From contig NZ_QOVA01000002.1 in assembly GCF_003332275.1 (NCBI RefSeq), forward strand, positions 1-64,000: a stretch of 64,000 nucleotides of DNA, written 5' to 3'. The stretch is from Edaphovirga cremea. Lineage in GTDB: Bacteria > Pseudomonadota > Gammaproteobacteria > Enterobacterales > Enterobacteriaceae. Numbering within the stretch: the stretch's first letter is position 1; every line of letters begins with the position of its first letter. The position numbers were made by a program, and so were the translations under genes. This document shows positions 26,323-38,574 of this stretch, in pieces. The notes under the pieces are model-generated. The model worked only from the letters and a program-made list of their open reading frames with translations. It did not search any database and was not told the origin of the DNA.

Positions 26323-27759
26323 TTATTGTTCACTTTCATCCGTGTAACGCTTTGCCTTGTAAGCAGGATGCATCAGGTTTTGAACTGAGAATATGTCGTC
26401 TAGCTCAGCTTCTGTCAGTAAACCGCGTTCAAGAACGACTTCACGTACACTCTTGCCGGTTTCTGCGCATATCTTACCGACAATGTCCCCATTATGATGC
26501 CCGATAAATGGATTTAGATACGTGACTATACCGATAGAATTGAATACATAGAACTCACAGACTTCTTTATTTGCTGTGATGCCGTTAATGCATTTTTCCA
26601 GCAGATTGTAACAGGCGTTGGTGAGAGTATGAATAGACTCAAACATGGCCTGACCAATGACAGGTTCCATCACGTTGAGCTGCAATTGCCCTGCTTCAGC
26701 CGCCATCGTCACGCACATGTCATTGCCGATCACTTTAAAGCAAACCTGGTTTACTACTTCAGGGATAACCGGGTTAACTTTGGCTGGCATGATAGAAGAA
26801 CCTGCCTGCAATTCTGGCAGATTTATCTCATTCAGACCGGCACGCGGCCCAGAAGAGAGAAGGCGTAAGTCATTACAAATCTTGGACATCTTCACAGCGA
26901 GGCGTTTCAGGGCGCTATGCACCATGACATAGGCACCACAGTCTGACGTCGCTTCGATGAGATCCTCAGCCGGAACACAGGGCAGATTACTGACTTCAGC
27001 CAGATACTGAACGGCCAGCACCTGATATCCATCCGGTGTATTCAGTCGGGTACCAATTGCCGTCGCACCCAGGTTAACTTCCAGCAGTAACTCGGCATTA
27101 CGAAGCAGGTTTCTGGTCTCTTCCCTCAAGAGCACATTAAATGCGTGGAATTCCTGACCGAGGGTCATTGGAACTGCATCTTGCAATTGGGTACGACCCA
27201 TTTTCAGGACAGTTTCAAACTCCTTGGCCTTGCGTTCAAAGCCATCACCCAGTTCACTGATAGCATCAATCAGCTTCAGGATGGATGCGTAAACGGCGAT
27301 ACGGAAACCGCTCGGATAGGCATCATTGGTGGACTGACATTTATTCAGGTGATCGTTAGGGTTAAGGAATTGATATTCACCTTTCTGATGTCCCATCAAT
27401 TCAAGGCCGATATTCGCCAATACCTCGTTGGTGTTCATGTTTAGGGACGTTCCTGCGCCGCCTTGAAAGACGTCAATCGGGAACTGATCCATACATTTTC
27501 CATTGTCGAGTACTTCATCGCAGGCTTTGATGATGATATCAGCAATGGCACGGGGAATGGTTTGAAGTTCTTTGTTAGCTAATGCGGCCGCCTTCTTCAC
27601 CATGACCATGCCACGGACAAATTCCGGAACATCACTGATTTTAGTGTTGCTGATGTAAAAGTTTTCAATCGCACGCAGAGTGTGAATACCATAATAGGCA
27701 TCTGCAGGGACTTCACGAGTTCCGAGCAGGTCTTCCTCGATACGAATAGTATTTGACAT
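26323..27759 (-). CDS. aspA: Aspartate ammonia-lyase
   Basis: The 478-residue cytoplasmic enzyme of the fumarase/aspartase superfamily converts L-aspartate to fumarate and ammonia. The superfamily signature [12 protein letters not shown] with the catalytic serine loop is present, as is the family's substrate-binding SSNDAYP-type sequence, here [13 protein letters not shown]. Length equals E. coli AspA. A perfect CRP-type palindrome lies about 185 bases upstream, in line with catabolite control of aspA in E. coli. Confidence 0.97.
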   Translation of the reverse strand: MSNTIRIEEDLLGTREVPADAYYGIHTLRAIENFYISNTKISDVPEFVRGMVMVKKAAALANKELQTIPRAIADIIIKACDEVLDNGKCMDQFPIDVFQGGAGTSLNMNTNEVLANIGLELMGHQKGEYQFLNPNDHLNKCQSTNDAYPSGFRIAVYASILKLIDAISELGDGFERKAKEFETVLKMGRTQLQDAVPMTLGQEFHAFNVLLREETRNLLRNAELLLEVNLGATAIGTRLNTPDGYQVLAVQYLAEVSNLPCVPAEDLIEATSDCGAYVMVHSALKRLAVKMSKICNDLRLLSSGPRAGLNEINLPELQAGSSIMPAKVNPVIPEVVNQVCFKVIGNDMCVTMAAEAGQLQLNVMEPVIGQAMFESIHTLTNACYNLLEKCINGITANKEVCEFYVFNSIGIVTYLNPFIGHHNGDIVGKICAETGKSVREVVLERGLLTEAELDDIFSVQNLMHPAYKAKRYTDESEQ

Positions 27760-27941
27760 TAGAACCTTCTTTTTTAGTGCCGTAATGAAATTTTGGTTGG
27801 AAAAATCATGTTGCCAATCACAATAATTGCAAACGTATCAACCATCGTCCTTGTTGCTTTCCCGATCATATGCTGCTTTCATCTAAATGCACGTCCCCAG
27901 ATCACTATATGTAACGACAGGGATGAATTGGATTTGATATC

Positions 27942-27957
27942 TGTGATTCCTTTCACA
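27942..27957. promoter_or_regulatory. CRP-binding site upstream of aspA
   Basis: TGTGATTCCTTTCACA is a perfect TGTGA-N6-TCACA palindrome in the 364-bp gap between divergent aspA and fxsA. aspA is CRP-activated in E. coli. The site could serve either gene; aspA is the likelier target. Confidence 0.75.
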
Positions 27958-28123
27958 ATTCACCGTCGTGCAGAATAAAACCCTCGCTTCTGGTTGAAAA
28001 TGCCGAATGCTGCCCCAATTTGTTTGTAGTCGGTCTTGATGCCCCAGGCATTCTGACCCCTTAATTTTACATCACGGTGAAAAAACGTCGTCGAACCGGG
28101 ATGTCTGCTAAAAGGAGTGAGCG

Positions 28124-28609
28124 GTGCGCTGGTTACCGTTACTGTTAATATTTCTATTGGCTTACATTGAAATATCTTTGTTTATCAAGGTCGCGGCTGT
28201 TTTTGGCGTGGCGATTACGTTGCTGCTGGTAGTTTTTACCTCGTGCATCGGTGTGTCATTGGTGCGTAATCAGGGAGTGAAAACATTCCTTCAGATGCAG
28301 CAGAAAATGGCCAGTGGGGAAAGCCCGGCAGCCGAAATGGTGAAAAGTGTTTCGCTGGTACTGGCTGGTTTCCTACTGTTGATTCCCGGCTTCTTTACCG
28401 ATTTCCTGGGATTGCTGCTGTTGCTGCCACCGGTGCAAAAACGCCTGACGCTGAAGTTGATGCCGCACCTGAACATTTACCGACCCGGCGGCGGGGCGGC
28501 GAATGGCAACACGTTTGAAGGTGAATACCAGCGTAAAGACGAACAGCATGACCGGCTGGATAGGCCCGACCGCGACGATAATTCTTTTAAAGACGACAAG
28601 TGGCGGTAA
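28124..28609 (+). CDS. fxsA: Inner membrane protein FxsA
   Basis: The 161-residue protein has about three N-terminal hydrophobic segments and a polar C-terminal tail rich in Asp, Arg and Lys (QRKDEQHDRLDRPDRDD). FxsA relieves exclusion of phage T7 by the F plasmid when overproduced in E. coli; its normal role is unknown. It starts with GTG at 28124 behind AAAGGAG. It lies upstream of groESL; yjeH, which separates them in E. coli, is absent. Confidence 0.9.
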   Translation: MRWLPLLLIFLLAYIEISLFIKVAAVFGVAITLLLVVFTSCIGVSLVRNQGVKTFLQMQQKMASGESPAAEMVKSVSLVLAGFLLLIPGFFTDFLGLLLLLPPVQKRLTLKLMPHLNIYRPGGGAANGNTFEGEYQRKDEQHDRLDRPDRDDNSFKDDKWR

Positions 28610-28728
28610 TACTGCACCACCACAGGAGGGGGTTCAAAACCTCTCCGACGTGGCATATCTCCTGCTTACGGGGACTTACCACGAGTATTTGGGAAGCAAA
28701 TAAAAAACAAATTTTTTTCATTTGCTCC

Positions 28729-29132
<404 letters not shown>

Positions 29133-29157
29133 TTCCGCGCGCAATTATCTGAACTGA

Positions 29158-30828
<1,671 letters not shown>

Positions 30829-30854
30829 TCATCCCCCACACTGTCTTTGTGTGT

Positions 30855-30887
30855 AAAAACCCCCGGCTTAACAGGCTGGGGGTTTTT
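30855..30887 (+). terminator. groESL terminator
   Basis: AAAAACCCCC and GGGGGTTTTT pair around GGCTTAACAGGCT, 27 bases after groEL. It is a strong intrinsic terminator. Confidence 0.93.
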
Positions 30888-31087
30888 ATTTGTATGCCAC
30901 TTAATGTCGTTGCCGATGTATATTAATTACCGTTGGGCGGGTTTGGTTGTAAACTGAATACTGTCGATGTGCAATTATCTGCGGGTCACTTGGCTTAATA
31001 AAAGGCAAACGTGGCAACGGATGCCTAAGAGAATACCCGGCTTTCTGATAAGCTTTGCGTGATTCTCAACATCAAATGGGGAAAGAG

Positions 31088-31432
31088 ATGCGGATTAATG
31101 TGTTACTGGGACTTTCAGCCGCGTTGTTGCTGGCGGGTTGCAGCACAACTCAGCAGTTGGATACCTCTGGCCAACAGGTCAAATTTACAGACGCTCAGCC
31201 GGGCAGCGAGTGCCGTTTGCTTGGTGAAGTGACGGGTGCACAAAGCAACTGGTTCTCTGGTACCGGCGGTGATGGCAGCTCAATGCGTGGTGCTGCCAAC
31301 GATCTGCGTAATAAAGCCGCCGCAATGGGCGGAAACGTTATTTATGGTGCAACCAGCCCGACCGAAAACTTCTGGTCGAGCTTTATTCCAGCAGACAGCA
31401 AAATGATTGGGCAAGTCTACAAGTGTCCATAG
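31088..31432 (+). CDS. yjeI: DUF4156 lipoprotein YjeI
   Basis: The 114-residue predicted lipoprotein has an N-terminal signal with lipobox LLAGC (Cys near 18). ATG 31088 is chosen because GGGGAAAGAG lies in front; upstream in-frame starts add an unlikely tail before the signal. The mature part contains the DUF4156-type pattern GSECRLLGEVTG...NDLRNKAAAMGGNVI. The position after groEL matches E. coli yjeI. The function is unknown. Confidence 0.87.
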   Translation: MRINVLLGLSAALLLAGCSTTQQLDTSGQQVKFTDAQPGSECRLLGEVTGAQSNWFSGTGGDGSSMRGAANDLRNKAAAMGGNVIYGATSPTENFWSSFIPADSKMIGQVYKCP

Positions 31433-31456
31433 CGACAGCCAGATCATGAATATAAA

Positions 31457-31487
31457 AAGAGGGACGCCAATTATCAGCGTCCCTCTT
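31457..31487. terminator. Bidirectional terminator between yjeI and epmB
   Basis: AAGAGGGACGC and GCGTCCCTCTT pair around a nine-base loop between the convergent yjeI and epmB stops. A/T-rich runs flank both sides. Confidence 0.8.
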
Positions 31488-31502
31488 GGTTTTACGAGTT
31501 AT

Positions 31503-32531
31503 TCATTGTTGTCTAAGTCGTAAATCCAGCGGGGTCTTACTTGCCTCACCACCGATTTCCCTGGCCAGTTTTGGCACAAGATATCCGGAAACTTTAGACA
31601 ATAACGCTTTTATCAAGGCCCGCGCTTCATCATCATCGACCATGAAGTGGGCTGCCCCCTGTACTTTATCCAGAACATGAAGGTAGTACGGCAATATACC
31701 GGTATCAAACAGGGCATTACTGAGTGCAGCCAAGACATCAGCATCGTCATTGATGCCACGCAGCAGAACGCTCTGATTAAGCAGAGTAACGCCCGCCGCG
31801 CGAAGTTTTGCCATACTCTTGCATAATGACACATCAATCTCATTGGGATGGTTGATGTGTGTTACCAGCAATATTTGCAGTCGGCTATCAGAGAATCTCT
31901 GGCAGAGTTCAGGCGTGATCCTCGCAGGGATCACGACCGGTAAGCGACTGTGGATCCTTAAACGTTTGATGTGCGGAATCAGTTCGATCTGGCCGATCAA
32001 CCAGTCGATCTCGTGATCTTTCGCCATGAGCGGATCACCGCCGGAGAAAATGATCTCGTCCAGTTCAGGATGCTGTGCGATGTAATCCAGAGCGAGCCGC
32101 CAGTTGGTTTTATTACCTTGGTTTTCCTGATAAGGGAAATGGCGACGGAAGCAATACCGGCAATTCACCGCACAACCGCCTTTAACCAGCAGCAGGGCCC
32201 GATTGCGGTACTTATGCAGCAATCCGGGCACGATACTCTGTTGTTCATCAAGCGGGTCAGTCGTGAAGCCCGGTGCCGCGATAAACTCCTCCCGTACCGT
32301 TAATACCTGTAGCAATAGTGGGTCATTGGCATCACCGGGCTTCATGCGTGCGGCAAAAGCACGAGGCACACGCAGCGGGAAAAGTCGGCGCGCATCACGG
32401 CCTTCAGGCAGTACAGGATGTTGATTCAGTGACAGAAGATGCAGTAATTCATCTGGGTCGGTAATAACATCACCCAGTTGATACAACCAATCTTCTCTAA
32501 ATGGGGTGTTTAGGGTTACAATGCTTGCCAT
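31503..32531 (-). CDS. epmB: EF-P lysine 2,3-aminomutase EpmB
   Basis: The 342-residue radical SAM enzyme converts (S)-alpha-lysine to (R)-beta-lysine for attachment to elongation factor P. The iron-sulfur motif CAVNCRYCFRRHFPY (CxxxCxxC) is present, followed by the IIFSGGDPLM stretch of the lysine aminomutase family. It is divergent from efp with only 36 bases between start codons. epmA lies 6 kb to the right, so the full modification pathway is local. Confidence 0.96.
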   Translation of the reverse strand: MASIVTLNTPFREDWLYQLGDVITDPDELLHLLSLNQHPVLPEGRDARRLFPLRVPRAFAARMKPGDANDPLLLQVLTVREEFIAAPGFTTDPLDEQQSIVPGLLHKYRNRALLLVKGGCAVNCRYCFRRHFPYQENQGNKTNWRLALDYIAQHPELDEIIFSGGDPLMAKDHEIDWLIGQIELIPHIKRLRIHSRLPVVIPARITPELCQRFSDSRLQILLVTHINHPNEIDVSLCKSMAKLRAAGVTLLNQSVLLRGINDDADVLAALSNALFDTGILPYYLHVLDKVQGAAHFMVDDDEARALIKALLSKVSGYLVPKLAREIGGEASKTPLDLRLRQQ

Positions 32532-32567
32532 TTTTTGGCTAATACCAGTTTAAATTAGAGGGCCATC

Positions 32568-33134
32568 ATGGCGACTTATTCTAGCAACGATTTCCGTCCC
32601 GGTCTTAAAATCATGTTCGAGGGCGAGCCTTATGCAATCGAATCCAGTGAGTTTGTAAAACCGGGCAAAGGCCAGGCTTTCGCACGCGTGAAGATGCGTC
32701 GTCTGTTGACCGGTTCCCGTGTAGAGAAAACCTTTAAATCTACTGACGCTTGCGAAGGTGCAGATGTTGTAGATACCAATATGAACTACCTCTACAACGA
32801 CGGTGAGTTCTACCATTTTATGCATCCTGAGACTTTCGAACAGCATCAGGTTGAAGAAAAAACCGTTTCTGACGCGACAAAATGGCTGCAGGATAATGCG
32901 GAATGTATCATCACTTTGTGGAATGGCCGTCCTATCGCTGTTCAGCCGCCGAACTTCATCGAAGCGGAAGTCACTGATACCGATCCAGGCCTGAAAGGTG
33001 ATACTGCCGGTACCGGCGGTAAGCCTGCTACCCTGAGCACCGGTGCCGTTGTCAAAGTTCCATTGTTCGTGCAGATTGGCGAAGTTGTCCGCGTTGATAC
33101 GCGTTCAGGTGAATACGTTTCCCGCGTAAAATAA
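32568..33134 (+). CDS. efp: Elongation factor P
   Basis: The 188-residue three-domain factor binds stalled ribosomes at polyproline stretches and stimulates peptide bond formation. Lys34 in [10 protein letters not shown] is the residue beta-lysylated by EpmA, and it is present. The KOW-like N-terminal domain and two OB domains have normal length. Codons are strongly biased. It is divergent from epmB. Confidence 0.98.
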   Translation: MATYSSNDFRPGLKIMFEGEPYAIESSEFVKPGKGQAFARVKMRRLLTGSRVEKTFKSTDACEGADVVDTNMNYLYNDGEFYHFMHPETFEQHQVEEKTVSDATKWLQDNAECIITLWNGRPIAVQPPNFIEAEVTDTDPGLKGDTAGTGGKPATLSTGAVVKVPLFVQIGEVVRVDTRSGEYVSRVK

Positions 33135-33214
33135 TCACCCGGCAGGAGCCGCTGTCACTACCCTGTCGCCAGCGGTTTCTCTGTGCTTTTTCTGGATTAT
33201 CTCCCGAGTTTACA

Positions 33215-33346
33215 ATGTTGAAAAAGGCGATCCTGATCGTTGTTTCCATGTTGATGCTGCTTTCGCTGAGTGGTTGTAATACTGCTCGCGGCTTTGGTGA
33301 AGACATTCAGCATTTGGGTGGGGTGATTTCTCGCGGTGCCAGCTGA
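33215..33346 (+). CDS. ecnA: Entericidin A
   Basis: This 43-residue small lipoprotein has the signal MLKKAILIVVSMLMLLSLSG with the lipobox cysteine at residue 21 and mature part CNTARGFGEDIQHLGG. EcnA is regarded as the antidote lipoprotein to EcnB in E. coli. It lies 80 bases after efp and 140 bases before ecnB, and the two share the CNT-RG-GED core. The upstream ribosome site is weak (CCCGAG). Confidence 0.88.
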   Translation: MLKKAILIVVSMLMLLSLSGCNTARGFGEDIQHLGGVISRGAS

Positions 33347-33486
33347 TTTCATTCGGCTTGACGAAAGCATAATTATTCTCCTACCGTTAAATAGTCCGAA
33401 AAAGCATCGACAGATAAATGTTTCCGGTAATCTTTACTAGACTAAGAAGGCACCACTTCTATTTTCTCAGAAAGAAGGAAATTCTT

Positions 33487-33618
33487 ATGTTGAAGAAAAG
33501 TATTATTGCTCTCTTTTCGCTGATGATTCTGTCCTCATTGACCGCTTGTAATACTACTCGCGGCGTTGGGGAAGACGTTTCGGCGGGTGGCAAGGCCATT
33601 CAGCGCAGCGCTCAATAA
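33487..33618 (+). CDS. ecnB: Entericidin B
   Basis: This 43-residue lipoprotein has signal [20 protein letters not shown], the lipobox cysteine at residue 21 and mature [20 protein letters not shown]. In E. coli EcnB is a bacteriolytic lipoprotein expressed in stationary phase under high osmolarity. ATG 33487 follows GAAGGAA; a longer in-frame start at 33418 has no support. It is tandem with ecnA. Confidence 0.92.
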   Translation: MLKKSIIALFSLMILSSLTACNTTRGVGEDVSAGGKAIQRSAQ

Positions 33619-33754
33619 AATCATCCTTTCAGGACGATAGGCTGTTTGGTGATGAAACTTTTGCCGTCTATAGTTAATACTATTATGTAGTTAATGCTAT
33701 TCTCAGGTACGGGCACGTAAACCTCTGTGACCGTACCCTTATCACTGCTTTATT

Positions 33755-33805
33755 GCTGCACGGGACGACCAGTGCACGCTTCCAGAATCCGGGGACGACC
33801 CCATC
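33755..33805 (+). ncRNA. Guanidine-II (mini-ykkC) riboswitch upstream of gdx
   Basis: Two small hairpins in a row each present an ACGA loop closed by G/C pairs. The first is GCACGGGACGACCAGTGC at 33758-33775 and the second is GGGGACGACCCC at 33791-33802. A 15-base linker separates them, and the second ends about 20 bases before the gdx start. This is the mini-ykkC architecture, which binds guanidinium and frees the ribosome site of small multidrug-resistance exporters. Seen directly: two ACGR loops and their position. Confidence 0.9.
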
Positions 33806-33823
33806 GAATGGACTCTATTTATT

Positions 33824-34141
33824 ATGTCTTGGATAATTTTGCTGGTTGCGGGATTGCTTGAAGTAGTCTGGGCTATTGGCCTGAAATATACCCATGGTTT
33901 TACCCGATTAACCCCTTCACTCATAACCATTGCTGCGATGGTTGTCAGTATGGTTCTGCTGGCCCATGCCATGAAAACCTTACCCGCGGGTACCGCCTAT
34001 GCCGTTTGGACAGGTATTGGAGCGGTAGGGGCGGCGGTGATGGGGATGATTCTGCTTGGTGAGTCCACTAATATCTGGCGTATCATGAGTCTGGGCTTAA
34101 TTGTGGCGGGTATCATTGGCCTTAAATTTTCCAGTCACTAA
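33824..34141 (+). CDS. gdx: Guanidinium exporter Gdx (SugE)
   Basis: The 105-residue, four-helix SMR-family proton antiporter starts [25 protein letters not shown]. Glu13 and the GLKYT signature mark the guanidinium-exporting (Gdx/SugE) branch rather than the EmrE branch. A guanidine-II riboswitch in its leader supports that substrate. It is located between ecnB and blc, as in E. coli. Confidence 0.96.
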   Translation: MSWIILLVAGLLEVVWAIGLKYTHGFTRLTPSLITIAAMVVSMVLLAHAMKTLPAGTAYAVWTGIGAVGAAVMGMILLGESTNIWRIMSLGLIVAGIIGLKFSSH

Positions 34142-34159
34142 ATCCCCCGTTGGAGATTT

Positions 34160-34192
34160 ACGCCGCTAATGCACCATCACAGTTAGCGGCGT
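34160..34192. terminator. Bidirectional terminator between gdx and blc
   Basis: ACGCCGCTAA and TTAGCGGCGT pair perfectly in the 55-bp gap between the convergent gdx and blc stop codons. A short T/A-rich stretch follows. Confidence 0.7.
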
Positions 34193-34196
34193 TATC

Positions 34197-34721
34197 TTAT
34201 GACTGGTTTACCCAAATAAGCTTGTCGGTATCAAATCCATATTTTCTTGCCGTCTCCAGCAATTTTTCACGAGTGCCTTCGTCCAGGGTTGGCGTGCGGG
34301 ATAAAATCCACAAATAGTCTTTATTCGGACCACACACCAGGGCATAGCGATATTCTTTATCTAATTCAATGACGTTATAGCCGCCATAGAAAGGGCCGAA
34401 GAAAGAGACTTTTAACGACGCCTGAGCCGGAGAGCCAATAAAGTATCCTTTACCTTCACTCTGTTCCCACTCCTGTTTCTTAACGTTGAAGCCACGGTTA
34501 ATCACCCGTATTCCGCCATCGTCCCTTGTGCTGTAATTCGCCGTTACGTGATCCAGTCCGCGCTCGAAACGGTGATCCAGCCGGGCAATTTCATACCAAA
34601 TGCCCAGATAACGTTTTACTTCGAAGTTGTTCACCACTTCAACGTCAGGTGGTGGCTTAACACTACAGGCTACGGAAAGCAGGGCTGTCATCATGACACA
34701 CAATCTTGACCAGATACGCAT
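34197..34721 (-). CDS. blc: Outer membrane lipoprotein Blc (bacterial lipocalin)
   Basis: The 174-residue lipocalin binds lysophospholipids and fatty acids and is expected on the periplasmic face of the outer membrane. The signal ends in lipobox LSVAC (Cys19). The lipocalin motif NFEVKRYLGIWYEIARLDHRFE is present near residue 32. In E. coli it lies beside ampC and the frd operon; here frd is next but ampC is absent. Confidence 0.95.
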   Translation of the reverse strand: MRIWSRLCVMMTALLSVACSVKPPPDVEVVNNFEVKRYLGIWYEIARLDHRFERGLDHVTANYSTRDDGGIRVINRGFNVKKQEWEQSEGKGYFIGSPAQASLKVSFFGPFYGGYNVIELDKEYRYALVCGPNKDYLWILSRTPTLDEGTREKLLETARKYGFDTDKLIWVNQS

Positions 34722-34828
34722 AGAGGCTCCTTGATATACGACATGGTCTAAGTGTAGGTAAAAAAGGCAAAAAAGGAGAAGGCGTACACGAGAAAACAGA
34801 TGTTTCAGAGAGCAAAAGAGAGGAGAAC

Positions 34829-34857
34829 TAAAAAAGGCCCCTGAATACAGGAGCCCT
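34829..34857 (-). terminator. frd operon terminator
   Basis: On the minus strand GGCTCCTG-TATT-CAGGGGCC is followed by TTTTTTAG, about 40 bases after the frdD stop. In E. coli the equivalent hairpin is the frd terminator, which also acts as the ampC attenuator; here no ampC follows. Confidence 0.87.
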
Positions 34858-34894
34858 TATGTGTAGATAAAACTTATGAATAAAAGCGCAGGGA

Positions 34895-35251
34895 TTAAAG
34901 CGTAATAATCCCGATAGCGCCCACAATGCTTAAAATCGCGGCCAGACCATAGAAGACCCACTTCCCGGCGGGAATGTGAATTTTCAGATCATGCATTGCA
35001 TGATGCATGCGGTGTAAGCCACACCACAACGGCAGAATGACCATCAGCAGCAAGAAAACGCGGCCAATGAAGCTTTGGCAGAAAGCTAAAACGCGTTCAT
35101 AGCTCAATGCATCACCAGGGAATGCGCCGAGTGGCAATAGAATACCTATCAGCAAGATAATTGCTGGTGCAACAATAGCGGTCCACATACCGCCCGCGCC
35201 GAAAAGTCCCCAGAAAATAGGTTCATCAGAGCGCTTTGGAGTCGGATTCAT
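34895..35251 (-). CDS. frdD: Fumarate reductase membrane anchor subunit D
   Basis: The 118-residue protein has three membrane helices. With FrdC it anchors the FrdAB dimer and forms the menaquinol sites. The [16 protein letters not shown] stretch is family-typical. It is the last gene of frdABCD, 16 bases after frdC, and length matches E. coli (119). Confidence 0.96.
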   Translation of the reverse strand: MNPTPKRSDEPIFWGLFGAGGMWTAIVAPAIILLIGILLPLGAFPGDALSYERVLAFCQSFIGRVFLLLMVILPLWCGLHRMHHAMHDLKIHIPAGKWVFYGLAAILSIVGAIGIITL

Positions 35252-35267
35252 GATGTTCTCCTATTTA

Positions 35268-35660
35268 TTAGAGTAAGGCGACGGCCAGAATGATAAGGGT
35301 GGCGGCAATAGCAACCACCCACAAGGTGGTGATAATGGGGCCGGGTCCCATCTTTTCATCTTTCACGATGACGATGGTGGCCTTTGGCGCCAACTCAAAC
35401 CAGGTTTTGGTATGAAGTACCGCTGCTGCCAGGGCTATCACGTTGATGAGCAGGACTAACGGGTTTTGCAGGAAGCTAACGAAGCTGTCCCAGCCAGCAG
35501 GCCCCGCTTTCAACGAAAAAATACCGTGAATCAGCACAATACTGAACCACACCGCGGGAACGGCGGTGCCTTCACGAAGCATATAAAAACGATAGAAACC
35601 GAGTTTTTGCCACCAACTGGGTGCCATTTCCCTGACATAGGGTTTACGTTTGGTTGTCAT
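35268..35660 (-). CDS. frdC: Fumarate reductase membrane anchor subunit C
   Basis: The 130-residue anchor protein has three membrane helices and starts [32 protein letters not shown]. The conserved Glu in the MLREGT loop is the residue implicated in quinol oxidation in E. coli (Glu29). It lies 16 bases downstream of frdB in the frd operon. Confidence 0.96.
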   Translation of the reverse strand: MTTKRKPYVREMAPSWWQKLGFYRFYMLREGTAVPAVWFSIVLIHGIFSLKAGPAGWDSFVSFLQNPLVLLINVIALAAAVLHTKTWFELAPKATIVIVKDEKMGPGPIITTLWVVAIAATLIILAVALL

Positions 35661-35676
35661 ATTTTTCTGCCCTCCC

Positions 35677-36411
35677 TTATTGCGGCTTCAGCATCGCGAT
35701 CATGAAATCCTTCGAGCTTTCGACTTTGCCCTGTTGGATTGCTGCGGCTGGATCGACATGCTTCGGACACACTTCAGAGCAGTAGCCAACGAACGTACAG
35801 CTCCAAACCCCATTTGGTCCATTGAGCTGCGGCATGCGCTCTTTTTTACCATGGTCACGGTTATCGAGATTGTAGCGATGCGCCAGGGTAATTGCTGCCG
35901 GGCCGATGAACTCTGGATTCAGGCCAAACTGCGGGCATGCGGCATAACACAATCCGCAGTTGATGCAGCCCGAGAACTGATGGTATTTGGCCATCTGCGC
36001 TGGGGTTTGCACGTTCGGCCCTTGCTCAGGTTTGCGGTTGTTCCCGATGATATAAGGCTTAATTGCTTCGAGGCTCTCGATGAAATGGGTCATATCGACC
36101 ACCAGATCGCGCTCGATCGGGAAATTGCCCAGCGCTTCAACACGCAAGCCTTCGGTGTATTCCCGCAAGAAAGTCTTACAGGCCAGCTTTGGCACCTTGT
36201 TAACCATCATGCCGCAAGAACCACAAATCGCCATACGGCATGACCAGCGATAAGACAGGTCAGGAGCCAGATTGTCTTTGATGTAACCCAGCGCATCCAG
36301 CAATGAGGTCTGCTCATCGTAGGGCACATCAAACATCTCTAAATGAGGTTCGCTATCACTTTCAGGGTTATAGCGCATGACCTCCATTTTGAGGGTTTTC
36401 ATCTCAGCCAT
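35677..36411 (-). CDS. frdB: Fumarate reductase iron-sulfur subunit
   Basis: The 244-residue subunit carries the [2Fe-2S], [4Fe-4S] and [3Fe-4S] clusters between quinol and the FAD of FrdA. Cluster motifs: [14 protein letters not shown] with a later Cys, [14 protein letters not shown] and [11 protein letters not shown]. The start at 36411 ([11 protein letters not shown]) gives the E. coli length and overlaps the end of frdA by eight bases; a longer in-frame start at 36456 would lie inside frdA. Confidence 0.97.
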   Translation of the reverse strand: MAEMKTLKMEVMRYNPESDSEPHLEMFDVPYDEQTSLLDALGYIKDNLAPDLSYRWSCRMAICGSCGMMVNKVPKLACKTFLREYTEGLRVEALGNFPIERDLVVDMTHFIESLEAIKPYIIGNNRKPEQGPNVQTPAQMAKYHQFSGCINCGLCYAACPQFGLNPEFIGPAAITLAHRYNLDNRDHGKKERMPQLNGPNGVWSCTFVGYCSEVCPKHVDPAAAIQQGKVESSKDFMIAMLKPQ

Positions 36412-38200
36412 TGGCTTGCTCCTTATCCTTTTTATCTTGTGCTTCAGCCTCGCCACCGTACATACGTTTGGCCGGCGGTAGGGTAGTGATCTTCACATCG
36501 CCGTATTCAAGACGCGGTGCACCGTCAGGATTATGGAAGGCCAGGGTATGCTTGAGGAAATTGACGTCATCACGCTCCGTACAACCCTCATCCAAACGCT
36601 GGTGGGCTCCGCGTGATTCCCTGCGGTTGAAGGCAGAATGCGCCATACATTCGGCAACATCCAGGCCATGCCCCAGTTCGATGGTATAGAGCAGATCGGT
36701 ATTGAATACGCTTGAGGTATCCGTGATTTTTACGCGTTTGAAGCGGTCTTTCAGTTCCGCCAGTTTATCCATGGTTTTCTGCATCAATTCTGGGGTGCGG
36801 TAGATACCACAGCCTTCTTCCATGGAAAGCCCCATCTCATCACGAATGTCAGACCATTTCTCAGTGCCTTTCTGGTTCATCAGGGTGTGCAACTGATTTT
36901 CTATATCATTGGCCTGTGCATCCAGCAGTGCGGAGTTCACCGAGACGGCTTCAACGGCGCGAGCTGCCGCCTGTTCACCGGCTACGCGGCCAAATACCAC
37001 CAGCTCTGCCAGTGAGTTTGAACCGAGGCGGTTGGCACCATGCAGCCCCACGGAGGAACACTCGCCCACGGCGAACAATCCTTTAATATGGGTTTCGCAT
37101 TGCTGATTGGTTTCAATGCCGCCCATGGTGTAGTGCGCAGTGGGGCGTACAGGGATCGGTTCTTTCACCGGGTCAACGCCGACATAGGCTTTGGCCAGTT
37201 CACAGATAAACGGCAGACGCTCAAGCAGTTTTTTCTCGCCGAGGTGGCGCAAGTCAAGGTAAACCACGTCACCACGCGGAGTGGGGATCGTGCGCCCGGC
37301 CTGCCATTCATGCCAGAAAGCCTGGGACACTTTGTCTCGCGGACCCAGTTCCATATATTTGTTTTTCGGCTCACCCAGTGGGGTTTCTGGCCCCATGCCG
37401 TAATCCTGCAGATAACGGTAGCCATCTTTGTTGACCATGATTCCGCCTTCACCGCGGCAACCTTCGGTCATGAGTATGCCTGAACCCGGCAGACCGGTCG
37501 GGTGATACTGGACAAACTCCATATCACGCAGGGCAACACCGTGTCGGAACGCCATTCCCATACCATCGCCGGTCACAATCCCGCCGTTGGTATTATAGCG
37601 ATAAACACGTCCGGCACCGCCGGTCGCCATGACGACGGCATTGGCGCGAATCTGAACGCGGGTGCCTTCCATCATATTTATCGCGACCAATCCGCGTACC
37701 TGACCGTCATCCACCAGGATATCCAGAACAAAATGCTCATCAAAGCGTTGGATCTGTGGATATTTCAGTGATGTCTGAAACAGGGTGTGCAGCATGTGGA
37801 AGCCGGTTTTGTCAGCGGCGAACCAGGTACGTTCAATTTTCATCCCGCCAAAACGGCGGACGTTGACTGAACCATCAGGCCTACGGCTCCATGGGCAACC
37901 CCATTGCTCAAGAAGTGTCATCTCTGTTGGGCAGTTATGGACAAAATGATCGACAACATCCTGCTCACACAACCAGTCGCCACCGGCAACGGTATCGTGA
38001 AAATGATATTCGAAGGAATCGTGATCCTGAGTTACTGCGGCTGATCCCCCTTCTGCGGCCACCGTGTGGCTGCGCATCGGGTATACTTTCGAGATCAACG
38101 CTATTTTTAATTGAGGGTTGGCTTCCGCTGCGGCTATCGCTGCACGTAAACCAGCCCCACCTGCCCCTATAATGGCAAGATCGGCGTTAAAGGTTTGCAC
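36404..38200 (-). CDS. frdA: Fumarate reductase flavoprotein subunit
   Basis: The 598-residue catalytic subunit reduces fumarate to succinate in anaerobic respiration. An N-terminal Rossmann motif ([15 protein letters not shown]) is followed by His45 in [11 protein letters not shown], the site of covalent FAD attachment. The active-site stretch [15 protein letters not shown] is also present. It is the first gene of frdABCD, with aspA and dcuA in the same window supplying fumarate. A weak FNR-like sequence lies upstream. Confidence 0.98.
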   Translation of the reverse strand: MQTFNADLAIIGAGGAGLRAAIAAAEANPQLKIALISKVYPMRSHTVAAEGGSAAVTQDHDSFEYHFHDTVAGGDWLCEQDVVDHFVHNCPTEMTLLEQWGCPWSRRPDGSVNVRRFGGMKIERTWFAADKTGFHMLHTLFQTSLKYPQIQRFDEHFVLDILVDDGQVRGLVAINMMEGTRVQIRANAVVMATGGAGRVYRYNTNGGIVTGDGMGMAFRHGVALRDMEFVQYHPTGLPGSGILMTEGCRGEGGIMVNKDGYRYLQDYGMGPETPLGEPKNKYMELGPRDKVSQAFWHEWQAGRTIPTPRGDVVYLDLRHLGEKKLLERLPFICELAKAYVGVDPVKEPIPVRPTAHYTMGGIETNQQCETHIKGLFAVGECSSVGLHGANRLGSNSLAELVVFGRVAGEQAAARAVEAVSVNSALLDAQANDIENQLHTLMNQKGTEKWSDIRDEMGLSMEEGCGIYRTPELMQKTMDKLAELKDRFKRVKITDTSSVFNTDLLYTIELGHGLDVAECMAHSAFNRRESRGAHQRLDEGCTERDDVNFLKHTLAFHNPDGAPRLEYGDVKITTLPPAKRMYGGEAEAQDKKDKEQANG

Positions 38201-38332
38201 TGCGTTCCTCCAATATTTTTATAAGCTAAAAAATTGTCTTGTATCGGCAAGTTGGAATTAAAACCTGCAAGTAATGTCTTGTATGACTAAAGCGAGTGGC
38301 AAGACAGAAAAATTCATACACTTTATATGGAT

Positions 38333-38346
38333 TTGATTATAGCCAA
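38333..38346. promoter_or_regulatory. Possible FNR site upstream of frdA
   Basis: TTGATTATAGCCAA has a perfect left half of the FNR consensus (TTGAT-N4-ATCAA) and three of five matches on the right. It lies in the 374-bp gap between divergent frdA and epmA. frd is FNR-activated in E. coli, so a site is expected here, but this match is imperfect. The rest of the gap shows nothing else clear. Confidence 0.35.
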
Positions 38347-38574
38347 AGGGACGAGACTGAAACTTGATGTGGTCGATAGTTTTGTGACGAAATGAATAAG
38401 TAAGCAGTATTAATCAATTGGTTGGGTGAATATTAACCTACTGATTTAAATGTGACTTTTAGCATTTTTCTATGAAAATTACTAAGGCGAATTCCGTACC
38501 TTAATGCACAGATTTGTTTGCTGGCGATGATACGGGTAGACTGCATCCCCTGTTTGACTTCGGAGTGATCGATC

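Noticed and set aside
35650..36243. 197-codon open frame opposite frdB
   Set aside because: It is an antisense shadow; frdB with its three cluster motifs is the real gene.
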